Below, piece after piece: positions 35,106-43,123 of a DNA stretch of 64,000 nt (position 1 is the stretch's first letter; every line of letters begins with the position of its first letter). Source of the stretch: Xenophilus sp003671765. Its GTDB lineage: Bacteria > Pseudomonadota > Gammaproteobacteria > Burkholderiales > Burkholderiaceae_C. The stretch is taken from the NCBI GenBank assembly GCA_051414805.1, contig CP166702.1:3348001-3412000 (forward strand), read 5' to 3'. The position numbers and the translations under genes are program-made. The notes under the pieces are model-generated. The model worked only from the letters and a program-made list of their open reading frames with translations, was not told where the DNA came from and ran no database searches.

Positions 35106-36758
35106 TTGAACGCTCCCCACGCCACCGCCGCGCTCATGACGGGCGACGACTACCGCGAATCGCTCAGGCGCCTGAACCCCACCGTCTACGTCGATGGCCG
35201 GCGGATCGACTCCATCGCCGATGCGCCCTCGCTGCAACCCGGCATCAACGCCATCGCCCTCACCTACGACTTTGCGCACCGCCCCGAGTACGCAGCGCTG
35301 ATGACGGCGATGCAGCACACCAGCGGCAAGCGGGTCAACCGCATGACCCACATCGACACCGGCAGCGGCGACCTGCTCAACAAGCTGGAGGCGGTGCGGC
35401 TCATCTGCCAGGAAACCGGCTGCGCGCAGCGTTACCTCACGCACGACGCGCTCAACGCCATCGCGCAGGTGTCGGCGCGGCTCGACGATGCCGGCGGGGG
35501 CAGCGCGCACACCGAGCGCTTCACCGAGTACCTGCACCGCGTGCAGGACCAGGACCTGACGCTGGGCGTGGCCATGACCGACGCCAAGGGCGACCGCAGC
35601 CGCCGCCCGCACCAGCAGGCCAACGTGGACAGCTACGTGCACGTGGTGGAGCGCAACGCCGTGCAAGGCGGCCAGCGCGGCATCGTCATCAGCGGCACCA
35701 AGGCGATCGTGACCGGTGCGCCCTACGTGCACGAGCTGCTGGTGATGCCATGCCGCGCGATGGGCCGCGAGGACGCCGACTTCGCCGTCTGCTGCGCCGT
35801 GCCGCTGGACGCACCCGGCCTCACCATCGTGGCCCGCCCCGCCGGCCGCCCCGGCGAAAAGCTGGAGCACGGCGACGCGCTCTTCAGCCGCAAGTACGGC
35901 CAGAGCACCGGCGTGTGCATCTTCGACCGCGTGTTCGTGCCCGAGGCGCGTGTCTTCTACGACGGCAGCAACGGCAGCTGGGAGCACAGCAGCCACCTCA
36001 CCTACAGCTACGCCACGCACCACCGCCACAGCTGCATCGGCGCGCGCGCCGGCTTCGGCGACCTGCTGATCGGCGCCGGGGCGCTGATGTGCGAGGCCAA
36101 CGGCTTCGACCCGGGGCAAGAGACGCATCTTCGCGAGCAGATGGTCGAGCTCATCACCATCACCGAGAGCTTCTTCGCCTGCGGCGTGGCCGCCAGCGTG
36201 TACGCCAAGGCCGACCCGCACTGCGCCGTCTTCATGCCCGAGCCGGTGTTCGCCAACATCGGCAAGCTGCTGCTGGCCACGAAGATCTACGACATGCACC
36301 GCATCGCGCACTACGTGAGCGGCGGGCTCATCGTCACCCTGCCCGGCCCCGACGAGGACCACAACCCCGAGACGGCCGGCCGCCTGGCCGACCTGCTGCG
36401 CGCCAACCCCGAGGTCCCATACGAGCAGCGCATCGAGACCGCCCGCTTCATCGAGGACCTCACGGCCGGCTACCAGGGCGGGTGGTACAGCACCATCAGC
36501 CTGCACGGCGGCGGCTCGCCCGCGGCGATGAAGCAGGAGATCTGGCGCCACTACCCCGTCGGCTCGAAGGTCGAACTGGTGGAGCGGCTGCTGGAGCGCG
36601 GCATCGCCGCCGACGGCTCCGCCGCCGCCGCGCCGCACGACCCGGCCCGCGCCATCACCCGCAACCGCCAGCCGGGCCGCTGCTGCGACGCGGGCTGCGC
36701 GCCACCGGGCCAGCCGGTGATGGTGGACCTGCCCGCGCCACGTCGCGACCCGCGCTGA
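35106..36758 (+). CDS. 4-hydroxyphenylacetate 3-monooxygenase (HpaB)-family protein
   Basis: The 550-residue protein belongs to the HpaB/HpaH acyl-CoA-dehydrogenase-fold family of FADH2-dependent monooxygenases, to which 4-hydroxybutyryl-CoA dehydratase also belongs. Supporting segments are FAHRPEYAALM, VGVAMTD-like LTLGVAMTDAKGDRS, GIVISGTKAIVTGAP and FDRVFVPEARVF (273-284). The start is TTG 35106-35108, with AGGAG six bases upstream. The cysteines at 101 and 106 do not have CX3C spacing, so the dehydratase iron-sulfur role looks unlikely. No HpaC-like flavin reductase gene is in the window. The C-terminus has a short Cys/Pro-rich tail (RCCDAGCAPPG). Substrate is unknown. Confidence 0.8.
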   Translation: MNAPHATAALMTGDDYRESLRRLNPTVYVDGRRIDSIADAPSLQPGINAIALTYDFAHRPEYAALMTAMQHTSGKRVNRMTHIDTGSGDLLNKLEAVRLICQETGCAQRYLTHDALNAIAQVSARLDDAGGGSAHTERFTEYLHRVQDQDLTLGVAMTDAKGDRSRRPHQQANVDSYVHVVERNAVQGGQRGIVISGTKAIVTGAPYVHELLVMPCRAMGREDADFAVCCAVPLDAPGLTIVARPAGRPGEKLEHGDALFSRKYGQSTGVCIFDRVFVPEARVFYDGSNGSWEHSSHLTYSYATHHRHSCIGARAGFGDLLIGAGALMCEANGFDPGQETHLREQMVELITITESFFACGVAASVYAKADPHCAVFMPEPVFANIGKLLLATKIYDMHRIAHYVSGGLIVTLPGPDEDHNPETAGRLADLLRANPEVPYEQRIETARFIEDLTAGYQGGWYSTISLHGGGSPAAMKQEIWRHYPVGSKVELVERLLERGIAADGSAAAAPHDPARAITRNRQPGRCCDAGCAPPGQPVMVDLPAPRRDPR

Positions 36759-36792
36759 CGCGGGCGGCGGACCGGCGGCCGATACTGCGTCG

Positions 36793-37575
36793 ATGCCGCC
36801 ACGCCGCCGCTTCGCATTGCTGTCTGCCGCCACCGCCGCACTCGCCGCGGCGGGAATCCCGGGCTGCGGCTGGCTGCCGCGGGAGCCGGCAGTGCCCATG
36901 CCCGTGCGGCGCTTTGCGGCCGCCTGCGGGCCAGGCGCCGACACGCTCCTGGTGCTGCTGCCGGGCCGCGGCATGACGCTGGGCGAACTGGAGCGCGAAG
37001 GCTTCGTCGAGGCGGTGCGTGCGCAGCGCCTGGCCATCGACGTCTGGCTGGCCGACGCCCACCTGGGTTATTTCAAGGCCCGGACGGTCGTGGATCGGCT
37101 GCACGACGACGTTGTCGCGCCGGCGCGTGCGCAGGGCTACCGGCAGGTCTGGCTCGCGGGCATCTCGCTGGGCGGCTTCGGGGCCCTGCTGTATGCCGAG
37201 GAACATCCCGCCGACATCGCCGGCACGTTGCTGCTGGCGCCCTACCTGGGCGAGCCCGACGCGACCGCCGAGATCGCCGCAGCAGGCGGCCTGCGCCGCT
37301 GGACCGCCCCGTCGGGCGAGTTGCCCGACACGGCCTTCGACCGCCGGCTGTGGCGCGCTCTGCAGGGCCGGCTGCAGCCCGGCCGCGCGGCGACGTCGCC
37401 GATCTTCCTGGGCTATGGCCTTCAGGACCGGCTCGCCGCCAGCCATGCCGTGCTCGCGGGCGCATTGCCGCCGGAGCGCGTATTCACCGCGCCGGGGGGC
37501 CACGACTGGGACCCGTGGCGTGGCCTGTGGGCGCGGCTGCTCGCCGCTGCACCGCTGCCGCACTGCGCGGGCTGA
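36793..37575 (+). CDS. Exported alpha/beta hydrolase
   Basis: The 260-residue protein has an Arg-rich, hydrophobic N-terminus (MPPRRRFALLSAATAALAAAG) ending near Cys25, which could be a lipoprotein or export signal, although IPGC is not a strict lipobox. The hydrolase core contains the nucleophile elbow GISLGG with Ser125, and likely acid and histidine residues in LQDRLA and GGHDW. It starts 34 bp after the HpaB-family gene and may be co-transcribed. Substrate is unknown. Confidence 0.75.
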   Translation: MPPRRRFALLSAATAALAAAGIPGCGWLPREPAVPMPVRRFAAACGPGADTLLVLLPGRGMTLGELEREGFVEAVRAQRLAIDVWLADAHLGYFKARTVVDRLHDDVVAPARAQGYRQVWLAGISLGGFGALLYAEEHPADIAGTLLLAPYLGEPDATAEIAAAGGLRRWTAPSGELPDTAFDRRLWRALQGRLQPGRAATSPIFLGYGLQDRLAASHAVLAGALPPERVFTAPGGHDWDPWRGLWARLLAAAPLPHCAG

Positions 37576-37605
37576 GCCCTCTCGACAGGCTCAGCCCGAA
37601 CGGGT
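37569..37605. repeat. REP-like palindromic element
   Basis: The inverted repeat GGGCTGAGCC/GGCTCAGCCC (37569-37578 and 37588-37597) with loop CTCTCGACA is followed by GAACGGG. It matches the common proteobacterial REP form TCGACAGGCTCAG...GAACGG. It overlaps the hydrolase stop codon and sits between convergent genes. Confidence 0.65.
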
Positions 37606-37637
37606 CTTGAGCCTTTTGAAGGGTGGCCCGCAGCCTT

Positions 37638-38744
37638 CTAGCGCGGCTGCAGGCGGACGAGCTTGCCGTCCTGGGCGTCGGTCAGCACGTAGAGCAGTCC
37701 GTCGGGACCCTGGCGCACGTCGCGGATGCGCGCGCGGCCGTCCTCCAGCAGCTTGTGTTCGGCCACGACCTTCCCGTCCTTGAGTTCCATGCGGTCGAGG
37801 TAGCCGAACTTGAGCGATCCCACGAAGAGGTTGCCCTTCCAGCCGGAACCGTAGCGGTCGCTGGTGAGGAAGGCCATGCCCGACGGCGCGATCGAGGGCA
37901 CCCAGTACTTGAGCGGCTGCTCCATGCCGGCCTTGGCCGTGAGGCCGTCGCCGATCTTCCCGCCGCCATAGTTCTCGCCGTAGGTGATGACCGGCCAGCC
38001 GTGGTTGCGGCCGGCCTGCGGCACGTTGATCTCGTCGCCGCCTTGCGGGCCATGCTCGTGCATCCAGAACCTGCCATCCGGTCCCAGCGTGGCGCCCTGG
38101 CCGTTGCGGTGGCCGTAGCTCCAGATCTCCGGCAGCGCGCCGGCGCGGTTGACGAAGGGGTTGTCGGCGGGCGCCTTGCCGTCCTTCCGGATGCGGATCA
38201 CCTTGCCGAGGTGGTTGTCCAGCGTCTGGGCGTCTTCCTTGCGGCTGAAGCGATCGCCCAGGGTCATGAACAGCGTGCCATCGGGCATCTCGACGATGCG
38301 GCAGCCGAAGTGATGGCGGCTGGCCACCTTCGGTTTCTGGCTGAAGAGCACCTGGACGTTCTCCAGCCGCGTGCGATCGGTCGACAGTTGCGCCTTGGCC
38401 AGCGCCGTGCTGTTGGCGCTGCCGCCGGCGTCCGGCTCCGAGTAGCAGAAGTAGACGGTCCGGTTGCTGGCGAAGGCCGAGTCGGTGACGACATCGAGCA
38501 GGCCGCCCTGCCCGCCTGCGGCGATGGGGGGCAGACCCTGCAGCGCCTCGTTCAGGCGGCCATCGGGCTCGACGACGCGCAGCCTGCCCGGCTTCTCGGT
38601 CACAAGGAAGCGCCCGCCCGGCAGGAACGCGACGGCCCAGGGGTTCTCCAGCCCCGAAGCCACCACTTCGGGCCGCACCTGGGCCTGCGCAGTCGCCATT
38701 GCCGCCCACAGGAGCCCGATCCACATGCCGTGTCTTGCCTTCAT
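37638..38744 (-). CDS. PQQ-dependent aldose sugar dehydrogenase (YliI/Asd-like, periplasmic)
   Basis: The 368-residue protein has a signal peptide (MKARHGMWIGLLWAAMATAQA) and a six-bladed propeller typical of soluble glucose/aldose dehydrogenases: NPWAVAFLPGGRFLVTEKPG, RHHFGCRIVEMPDG, HEHGPQGGDEIN, NHGWPVITYGENY. These motifs include the conserved histidine and PQQ/Ca-contact regions. It should oxidise sugars in the periplasm with PQQ if the cofactor is available; no pqq genes are in the window. ATG 38742-38744 has AGAGG upstream. Confidence 0.9.
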   Translation of the reverse strand: MKARHGMWIGLLWAAMATAQAQVRPEVVASGLENPWAVAFLPGGRFLVTEKPGRLRVVEPDGRLNEALQGLPPIAAGGQGGLLDVVTDSAFASNRTVYFCYSEPDAGGSANSTALAKAQLSTDRTRLENVQVLFSQKPKVASRHHFGCRIVEMPDGTLFMTLGDRFSRKEDAQTLDNHLGKVIRIRKDGKAPADNPFVNRAGALPEIWSYGHRNGQGATLGPDGRFWMHEHGPQGGDEINVPQAGRNHGWPVITYGENYGGGKIGDGLTAKAGMEQPLKYWVPSIAPSGMAFLTSDRYGSGWKGNLFVGSLKFGYLDRMELKDGKVVAEHKLLEDGRARIRDVRQGPDGLLYVLTDAQDGKLVRLQPR

Positions 38745-38923
38745 ATGCAGCCTCTTTGCAATCAGAAACCTAAACTTTCGCGTTAACTTAGTCGCAAATG
38801 AGCGTGTGCGATCAATGACCTCAGGCAATGAAAACCGCACGTGTTACAACTTTATTTTTGCTGCACCGCAATAAGTCGAACAAAATCAATGGGTTACGCT
38901 ACTTTTTGAATCAATATTCCAAA

Positions 38924-38952
38924 TTGACATCGTTCAGTGTCATCAATATCCT
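38924..38952 (+). promoter_or_regulatory. Putative promoter in an AT-rich region upstream of the NlpC/P60 gene
   Basis: TTGACA (38924-38929) and TATCCT (38947-38952) are 17 bp apart, in the most AT-rich stretch of the window (about 38760-38950). Transcription would start near 38959, almost at the ATG (38961). There is no Shine-Dalgarno, so a leaderless mRNA is possible. Confidence 0.4.
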
Positions 38953-38960
38953 ACGCGCCC

Positions 38961-39509
38961 ATGCGTCAAATTGTCCTCACCGCTCTGGCCCTCGCTCTTG
39001 CCGCCTCTGCCTACGCAGCCCCGCAACAGAACCAGACCGATGACATGGACAAGACGCTTGCCGATCGCAGCCTCATGGGCCACATCGACAACGTGCGCCA
39101 CGCGGTGAGCGACCGCACGTCCGAGCTGGTGGTCAGCGCCATGGGCTTCCTGGGCGTCCCCTACCGCCGCGGCGGCAACAGCGCCGAGACGGGCTTCGAC
39201 TGCAGCGGCTTCGTGCGCGCCATGTACAACAAGTCGGTCGGCCTGCTGCTGCCGCGCCGCGCCGAAGAGCAGGCCGCCGCCACCGAGAAGATCGACCGCA
39301 GCGACCTCAAGCCCGGTGACCTGGTCTTCTTCAACACCATGCGCCGCGCCTTCAGCCATGTCGGCATCTACATCGGCGACGGCAAGTTCATCCACTCCCC
39401 CCGCACCGGCTCCGAAGTGCGCGTCGAAGACATGAACGGCAGCTACTGGCAGCGCCGCTTCAATGGCGCCCGCCGCGTCATCGAGGACAACAAGACGGCC
39501 GGCGAATAA
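38961..39509 (+). CDS. NlpC/P60-family cell-wall hydrolase (exported)
   Basis: The 182-residue protein has a signal peptide (MRQIVLTALALALAASAYA) and a C-terminal NlpC/P60 domain with catalytic Cys81 (FDCSGFV), His133 (FSHVGIYIGDG) and His145 (FIHSPR). Such enzymes cleave peptidoglycan stem peptides, usually between D-Glu and diaminopimelate. ATG 38961 is chosen because the signal peptide starts there; GTG 38937 would add eight residues. A strong terminator follows the gene. Confidence 0.9.
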   Translation: MRQIVLTALALALAASAYAAPQQNQTDDMDKTLADRSLMGHIDNVRHAVSDRTSELVVSAMGFLGVPYRRGGNSAETGFDCSGFVRAMYNKSVGLLLPRRAEEQAAATEKIDRSDLKPGDLVFFNTMRRAFSHVGIYIGDGKFIHSPRTGSEVRVEDMNGSYWQRRFNGARRVIEDNKTAGE

Positions 39510-39533
39510 CCGCCCGGACCGATGCCCAGAAGA

Positions 39534-39557
39534 ATCCCGCGCGCTGCGGGATTTTTT
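39534..39557 (+). terminator. Intrinsic terminator after the NlpC/P60 gene
   Basis: The stem ATCCCGC/GCGGGAT with loop GCGCT is followed by an uninterrupted run of T residues (39552-39558). Confidence 0.93.
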
Positions 39558-39579
39558 TCGTCCGCCGGCAGCGCCGTCG

Positions 39580-40539
39580 TCAGTCTGCGCGGTAGATCAG
39601 CACCTTGAGCGCCCGTTCGGGCGCCGCGTCCGCAAACGCCGGCGGGTTGGCCAGACGCTCGACGAAGCGCAGCGCCGGCGCTTCGGCCTGCACCAGCGCC
39701 TGCAGAAACTCCGGCCCGAGTTCCGGCGCGTTGAGGCACAGCATCGCGTGCCCGCCGGGCGCCAGCAGTTCCGGCAGGCGGCGCACGATCCGCGCGTAGT
39801 CCTTGGTGGCGACGAAGCTGCCTTTCTGGAAGCTCGGCGGATCGACGATGACCAGCGCATACGGCCCCTCGCGGCCGATGCGCCCCCAGGACTTGAAGAT
39901 GTCGTGCCCCAGGAAGCTCGCGCCGCCCTCCAGGCCATTGAGCCGGTGGTTCTGCTGCCCGATGGCCAGCGCCCCGCTGCTCATGTCCATGTTCAGCACC
40001 TGATCGGCCCCCGCATGCAGCGCCGCCACCGAGAAGGCGCAGGTGTAGGCGAAGAGGTTCAGCACTTTCAGGCGCGGCGCCCAGCCGCCGCCAGCGCGCG
40101 ACGCGGCATCGGCGGCCACGCGCCCCGCGATGTGCTCGCGCACCCAGCGGCGGCCCGCCGCCATGTCCAGGAAGAGGCCATGGTTCTGGCCGCGCAGCAC
40201 GTGCACGCGGTAGCGCAGCCCGTCTTCGGTCACCTCGTGCGGATCGGGCACCGCACCCGCCATGGGCCACGTCTCGGTGCGGCCGCCGCCTTCGCGCACC
40301 TGCAGCACCCAGTTCAGCGGCCCGGCATCGAGTTGCCGCCAACGCGCGGCCAGCGCGTCGCCGACGGCGTCGATCTCGGCCTGGTCCATCGGCCGAAAGC
40401 TGGTGAGCAGCAGCACGGGCGGGTAGGCGTCGAGCGCCCAGTGCTCGCAGCCGGGATGCAGACCGCCGCGACCGTGGAAGAGGCGCACGGTCTCGGTGGG
40501 CCGGTCCATGCGGGCGATGGCGTCGAGCAGGGCTTGCAT
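39580..40539 (-). CDS. Class I SAM-dependent methyltransferase (RlmI/RlmK-like domain)
   Basis: The 319-residue protein has a Rossmann methyltransferase core: LNLFAYTCAFSVAALHAGA (motif I), DMSSGAL, and a VIVDPPSFQKGSF motif like the one in RlmI/RlmK rRNA cytosine/guanine methyltransferases. It lacks the N-terminal PUA domain of RlmI, so the target is unclear; an rRNA base or protein substrate is possible. It lies downstream of the PDH operon terminator and should be transcribed separately. Confidence 0.82.
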   Translation of the reverse strand: MQALLDAIARMDRPTETVRLFHGRGGLHPGCEHWALDAYPPVLLLTSFRPMDQAEIDAVGDALAARWRQLDAGPLNWVLQVREGGGRTETWPMAGAVPDPHEVTEDGLRYRVHVLRGQNHGLFLDMAAGRRWVREHIAGRVAADAASRAGGGWAPRLKVLNLFAYTCAFSVAALHAGADQVLNMDMSSGALAIGQQNHRLNGLEGGASFLGHDIFKSWGRIGREGPYALVIVDPPSFQKGSFVATKDYARIVRRLPELLAPGGHAMLCLNAPELGPEFLQALVQAEAPALRFVERLANPPAFADAAPERALKVLIYRAD

Positions 40540-40556
40540 GTTCGAGCTTCAGAATG

Positions 40557-40610
40557 AAAAAGCCGCGCAACCCGCATCGGGATTGCGCAGCCAGCTATCG
40601 AAAGAATAGC
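40557..40610 (-). terminator. PDH operon terminator built from a palindrome-hairpin repeat copy
   Basis: On the minus strand the 17-bp box GCTATTCTTTCGATAGC (40610-40594) and spacer TGGCT are followed by a hairpin (GCGCAATCCCG-ATG-CGGGTTGCGC, 40588-40565) and then GG, C and five U residues (40561-40557). It terminates the aceE-aceF-lpd operon and has the same layout as the dispersed repeat, with a longer hairpin. Confidence 0.88.
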
Positions 40611-40623
40611 AGCCCAGGGCGCG

Positions 40624-42462
40624 TCAGCCGGCTTTCTTCTGCGGCGGCAGATCGGTACAGGTGCCGTGCGCCACTTCGGCCGCCATGCCGATCGATTCGC
40701 CGAGCGTGGGGTGCGGGTGGATGGTCTTGCCGATGTCGATCTCGTCGGCGCCCATCTCGATGGCCAGCGCGATCTCGCCGATCATGTCGCCGGCATGCGT
40801 GCCGACGATGCCGCCGCCCAGGATGCGGTGCGTCTCGGCGTCGAACAGCAGCTTGGTGAAGCCCTCGTCGCGCGTGTTGGCAATGGCACGGCCCGACGCC
40901 GTCCAGGGGAAGTGGCCCTTCTTGACCTTGATGCCCTCGGCCTTGGCCTGGTCCTCGGTCAGGCCCACCCACGCCACTTCGGGGTCGGTGTAGGCCACGC
41001 TGGGGATCACGCGGGCGTTGAAGGCGGCTGCCGCCAGCTCCTTGTTGCCCTGCTGCTCGCCGGCGATGACCTCGGCCGCGACGTGCGCCTCGTGCACCGC
41101 CTTGTGGGCCAGCATGGGCTGGCCGACGATGTCGCCGATGGCGAAGATGTTCGGCACGTTGGTGCGCATCTGGATGTCGACCGGGATGAAGCCGCGGTCG
41201 CTCACCGTGACGCCGGCCTTGTCGGCGCCGATTTTCTTGCCGTTGGGGCTGCGGCCCACGGCCTGCAGCACGAGGTCGTAGACCTGCGGCTCCTTGGGTG
41301 CGTTGGCGCCCTCGAACATGACCTTGATGCCGTCCTTGGTCGCCTCGGCGCCGACGGTCTTGGTGGCGGTCATGATGTTGTCGAAGCGCGGGGCGTTCAT
41401 CTTCTGCCAGACCCTCACCAGGTCGCGGTCGGCGCCCTGCATGAGGCCATCGAGCATCTCGACCACGTCCAGGCGCGCGCCGAGCGTGGAATACACCGTG
41501 CCCATTTCCAGGCCGATGATGCCGCCGCCGAGGATCAGCATGCGCTTGGGGTCGGTCCCCAGCTCCAGCGCGCCGGTCGAGTCCACCACGCGGGGGTCGT
41601 CCTTGGGCATGAAGGGCAGGCTGACGGCCTGCGACCCGGCCGCGATGATGGCGTTGCGGAACTTGACGACCTTCTTGCTGCCGGTCGTTTCCGAGCCGCT
41701 GCCGGTGGTCTCGTCGACCTCGAGGTGGTAGGCATCGAGGAAGGTGCCCAGGCCGCGCACGGTGGTTACCTTGCGCATCTTCGCCATCGCGGTGAGCCCG
41801 CCGGTGAGCTTGCCCACGACCTTGTTCTTGTGCGCGAGCAGCTTGGCGCGGTCGATCTTGGGCGCGCCGAACTCGACGCCCAGGTCGGCGAAATGCTTGA
41901 CCTCGTCCATCACGGCGGCGACGTGCAGCAGCGCCTTGGACGGGATGCAGCCCACGTTCAGGCAGACGCCACCGAGCGTAGCGTAGCGCTCGACCAGCAC
42001 CGTCTTCATGCCCAGGTCGGCCGAGCGGAAGGCGGCCGAATAGCCGCCCGGGCCGGCGCCCAGCACCAGCGTGTCGCACTCGATGTCGACCTTGCCGGTG
42101 TAGGTGGATGCTGCGGATTTGATCGCCGGCGCCGCAGACGGGGCGGGCGCCGGCGCCGCTTTTGGCGCAGCAGCCGCAGGGGCCGGCGCCGCGGCCGGCG
42201 CGGGCGCAGGTGCCGCCGCGCTTTCGGTCGCCTCCACGGTCAGCACCACCGAGCCTTCGCTCACCTTGTCGCCGACCTTCACGGCCACCGACTTGACCAC
42301 GCCGGCGTGGCTCGACGGGATCTCCATCGAGGCCTTGTCGGACTCGACGGTGATGAGCGACTGCTCGACCTTGATCGTGTCGCCGGGCTTGACCAGCACC
42401 TCGATCACCGCGACTTCGCTGAAATCGCCGATGTCCGGCACCTTGACTTGTTGTTCGCTCAT
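40624..42462 (-). CDS. lpd: Dihydrolipoyl dehydrogenase with N-terminal lipoyl domain (E3 of PDH)
   Basis: This E3 serves the pyruvate dehydrogenase complex. Its 612 residues start with a lipoyl domain (Lys43 in VESDKASMEIP), an Ala/Pro linker (about 80-120), then the flavoprotein: LGAGPGGYSAAF, the redox disulfide GGVCLNVGCIPSK (C167, C172) and the NAD site GGGIIGLEMGTV. C-terminal HPHPTLGES carries the catalytic histidine. Lipoyl-E3 fusions are typical of Neisseria and Burkholderiales PDH complexes. Residues about 103-118 of the linker are encoded by a degenerate repeat copy. The gene closes the PDH operon. Confidence 0.96.
   Translation of the reverse strand: MSEQQVKVPDIGDFSEVAVIEVLVKPGDTIKVEQSLITVESDKASMEIPSSHAGVVKSVAVKVGDKVSEGSVVLTVEATESAAAPAPAPAAAPAPAAAAPKAAPAPAPSAAPAIKSAASTYTGKVDIECDTLVLGAGPGGYSAAFRSADLGMKTVLVERYATLGGVCLNVGCIPSKALLHVAAVMDEVKHFADLGVEFGAPKIDRAKLLAHKNKVVGKLTGGLTAMAKMRKVTTVRGLGTFLDAYHLEVDETTGSGSETTGSKKVVKFRNAIIAAGSQAVSLPFMPKDDPRVVDSTGALELGTDPKRMLILGGGIIGLEMGTVYSTLGARLDVVEMLDGLMQGADRDLVRVWQKMNAPRFDNIMTATKTVGAEATKDGIKVMFEGANAPKEPQVYDLVLQAVGRSPNGKKIGADKAGVTVSDRGFIPVDIQMRTNVPNIFAIGDIVGQPMLAHKAVHEAHVAAEVIAGEQQGNKELAAAAFNARVIPSVAYTDPEVAWVGLTEDQAKAEGIKVKKGHFPWTASGRAIANTRDEGFTKLLFDAETHRILGGGIVGTHAGDMIGEIALAIEMGADEIDIGKTIHPHPTLGESIGMAAEVAHGTCTDLPPQKKAG
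42110..42157 (+). repeat. Dispersed palindrome-hairpin repeat, degenerate copy in the lpd linker
   Basis: The box GCTGCGGATTTGATCGC (42110-42126), spacer CGGCG, and CCGCAGACGGGGCGGGCGC (42132-42150) line up column by column with the hscA copy. The palindrome is eroded and the match depends partly on that alignment. It is antisense to lpd. Confidence 0.5.
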
Positions 42463-42513
42463 GTGCGCTGTCCCCTAGTCAGTGTTTGGTGTGCGGACGC
42501 CAACCTTGCGGTT

Positions 42514-43101
42514 TCAGGCGCCCTTGAGTTTGAGAGTGATGATTTCCAGCGGGCCCGCCGTGCTGCGGTCGAACTCGCAACCCGCGGCCAGCCCCGCCTC
42601 GGCCACTTCGCGCGCGCCCTTGGCGCGACCGTAGGCGGCGTGCATGGCGCCGAGCGCGAAGCTGCGGCCCGAGCCGATGCTCCAGAATTCCTTGAACTCG
42701 AAGACCTCGCGATAGCTGTACACGCCGTAGATGCCGCTCGCGTTGGCGAGCAAAAGGCTGAACTGGCTGGACTCGTAGGGATCGTGGTCCTCCTCCTTGG
42801 TCTGGAGGAAGAAGGTCTCCTTGAGCATCGGGTGCAGCTTGGTGAAGGTGAGGAACACCTCGTCCTTGCTGCCCAGCCGGATGTCGGCCTTGGGCATGGC
42901 CGCGAGCGCATGTCGCAGCACCGGAAAGTGCGCGATCGACCCCGAGGCGGCGAACACGTTGCGCCCGTTCGCGCCGTCGATGGTGAACAGCTTGCGGTTG
43001 TCCTCGGAGCGGTGCGACAGCCGCGTGTCCCCGAAGGTCACGAGCGTGTCGGCACCGATCGCCACCTGGCCGCCCTTGCGAACGGCCACCACGGTTGTCA
43101 T
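42514..43101 (-). CDS. Betaproteobacterial proteasome homolog (BPH-type Ntn hydrolase)
   Basis: The 195-residue protein begins MTTVVAVRKGGQVAIGADTL, which after Met removal exposes Thr1 and places Asp17 (GAD) and a lysine at position 36 (NRKLF) where HslV and proteasome beta subunits carry their catalytic Thr1/Asp17/Lys33. It is longer than HslV and matches the BPH group, proteasome-like double-ring peptidases described in betaproteobacteria. No HslU or other ATPase is adjacent. The gene sits inside the PDH operon between aceF (22 bp) and lpd (51 bp). The start ATG is 43099-43101; an upstream extension would overlap aceF. Substrate and role are unknown. Confidence 0.85.
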   Translation of the reverse strand: MTTVVAVRKGGQVAIGADTLVTFGDTRLSHRSEDNRKLFTIDGANGRNVFAASGSIAHFPVLRHALAAMPKADIRLGSKDEVFLTFTKLHPMLKETFFLQTKEEDHDPYESSQFSLLLANASGIYGVYSYREVFEFKEFWSIGSGRSFALGAMHAAYGRAKGAREVAEAGLAAGCEFDRSTAGPLEIITLKLKGA

Positions 43102-43123
43102 CGGTTGTGGCCCGCGGTGAGCG

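Noticed and set aside
35106..36758. 4-hydroxybutyryl-CoA dehydratase (radical, [4Fe-4S]) identity
   Set aside because: The cysteine spacing near residues 101-106 does not fit the CX3C expected for the cluster, and no 4-hydroxybutyrate genes are nearby; a flavin-dependent monooxygenase is the safer call.
34983..37037. Minus-strand open frame continuous with the isochorismatase-fold gene, suggesting an 886-residue fusion
   Set aside because: The extension is antisense to the HpaB-family gene and the alpha/beta hydrolase gene, and only the last 201 codons show a protein family.
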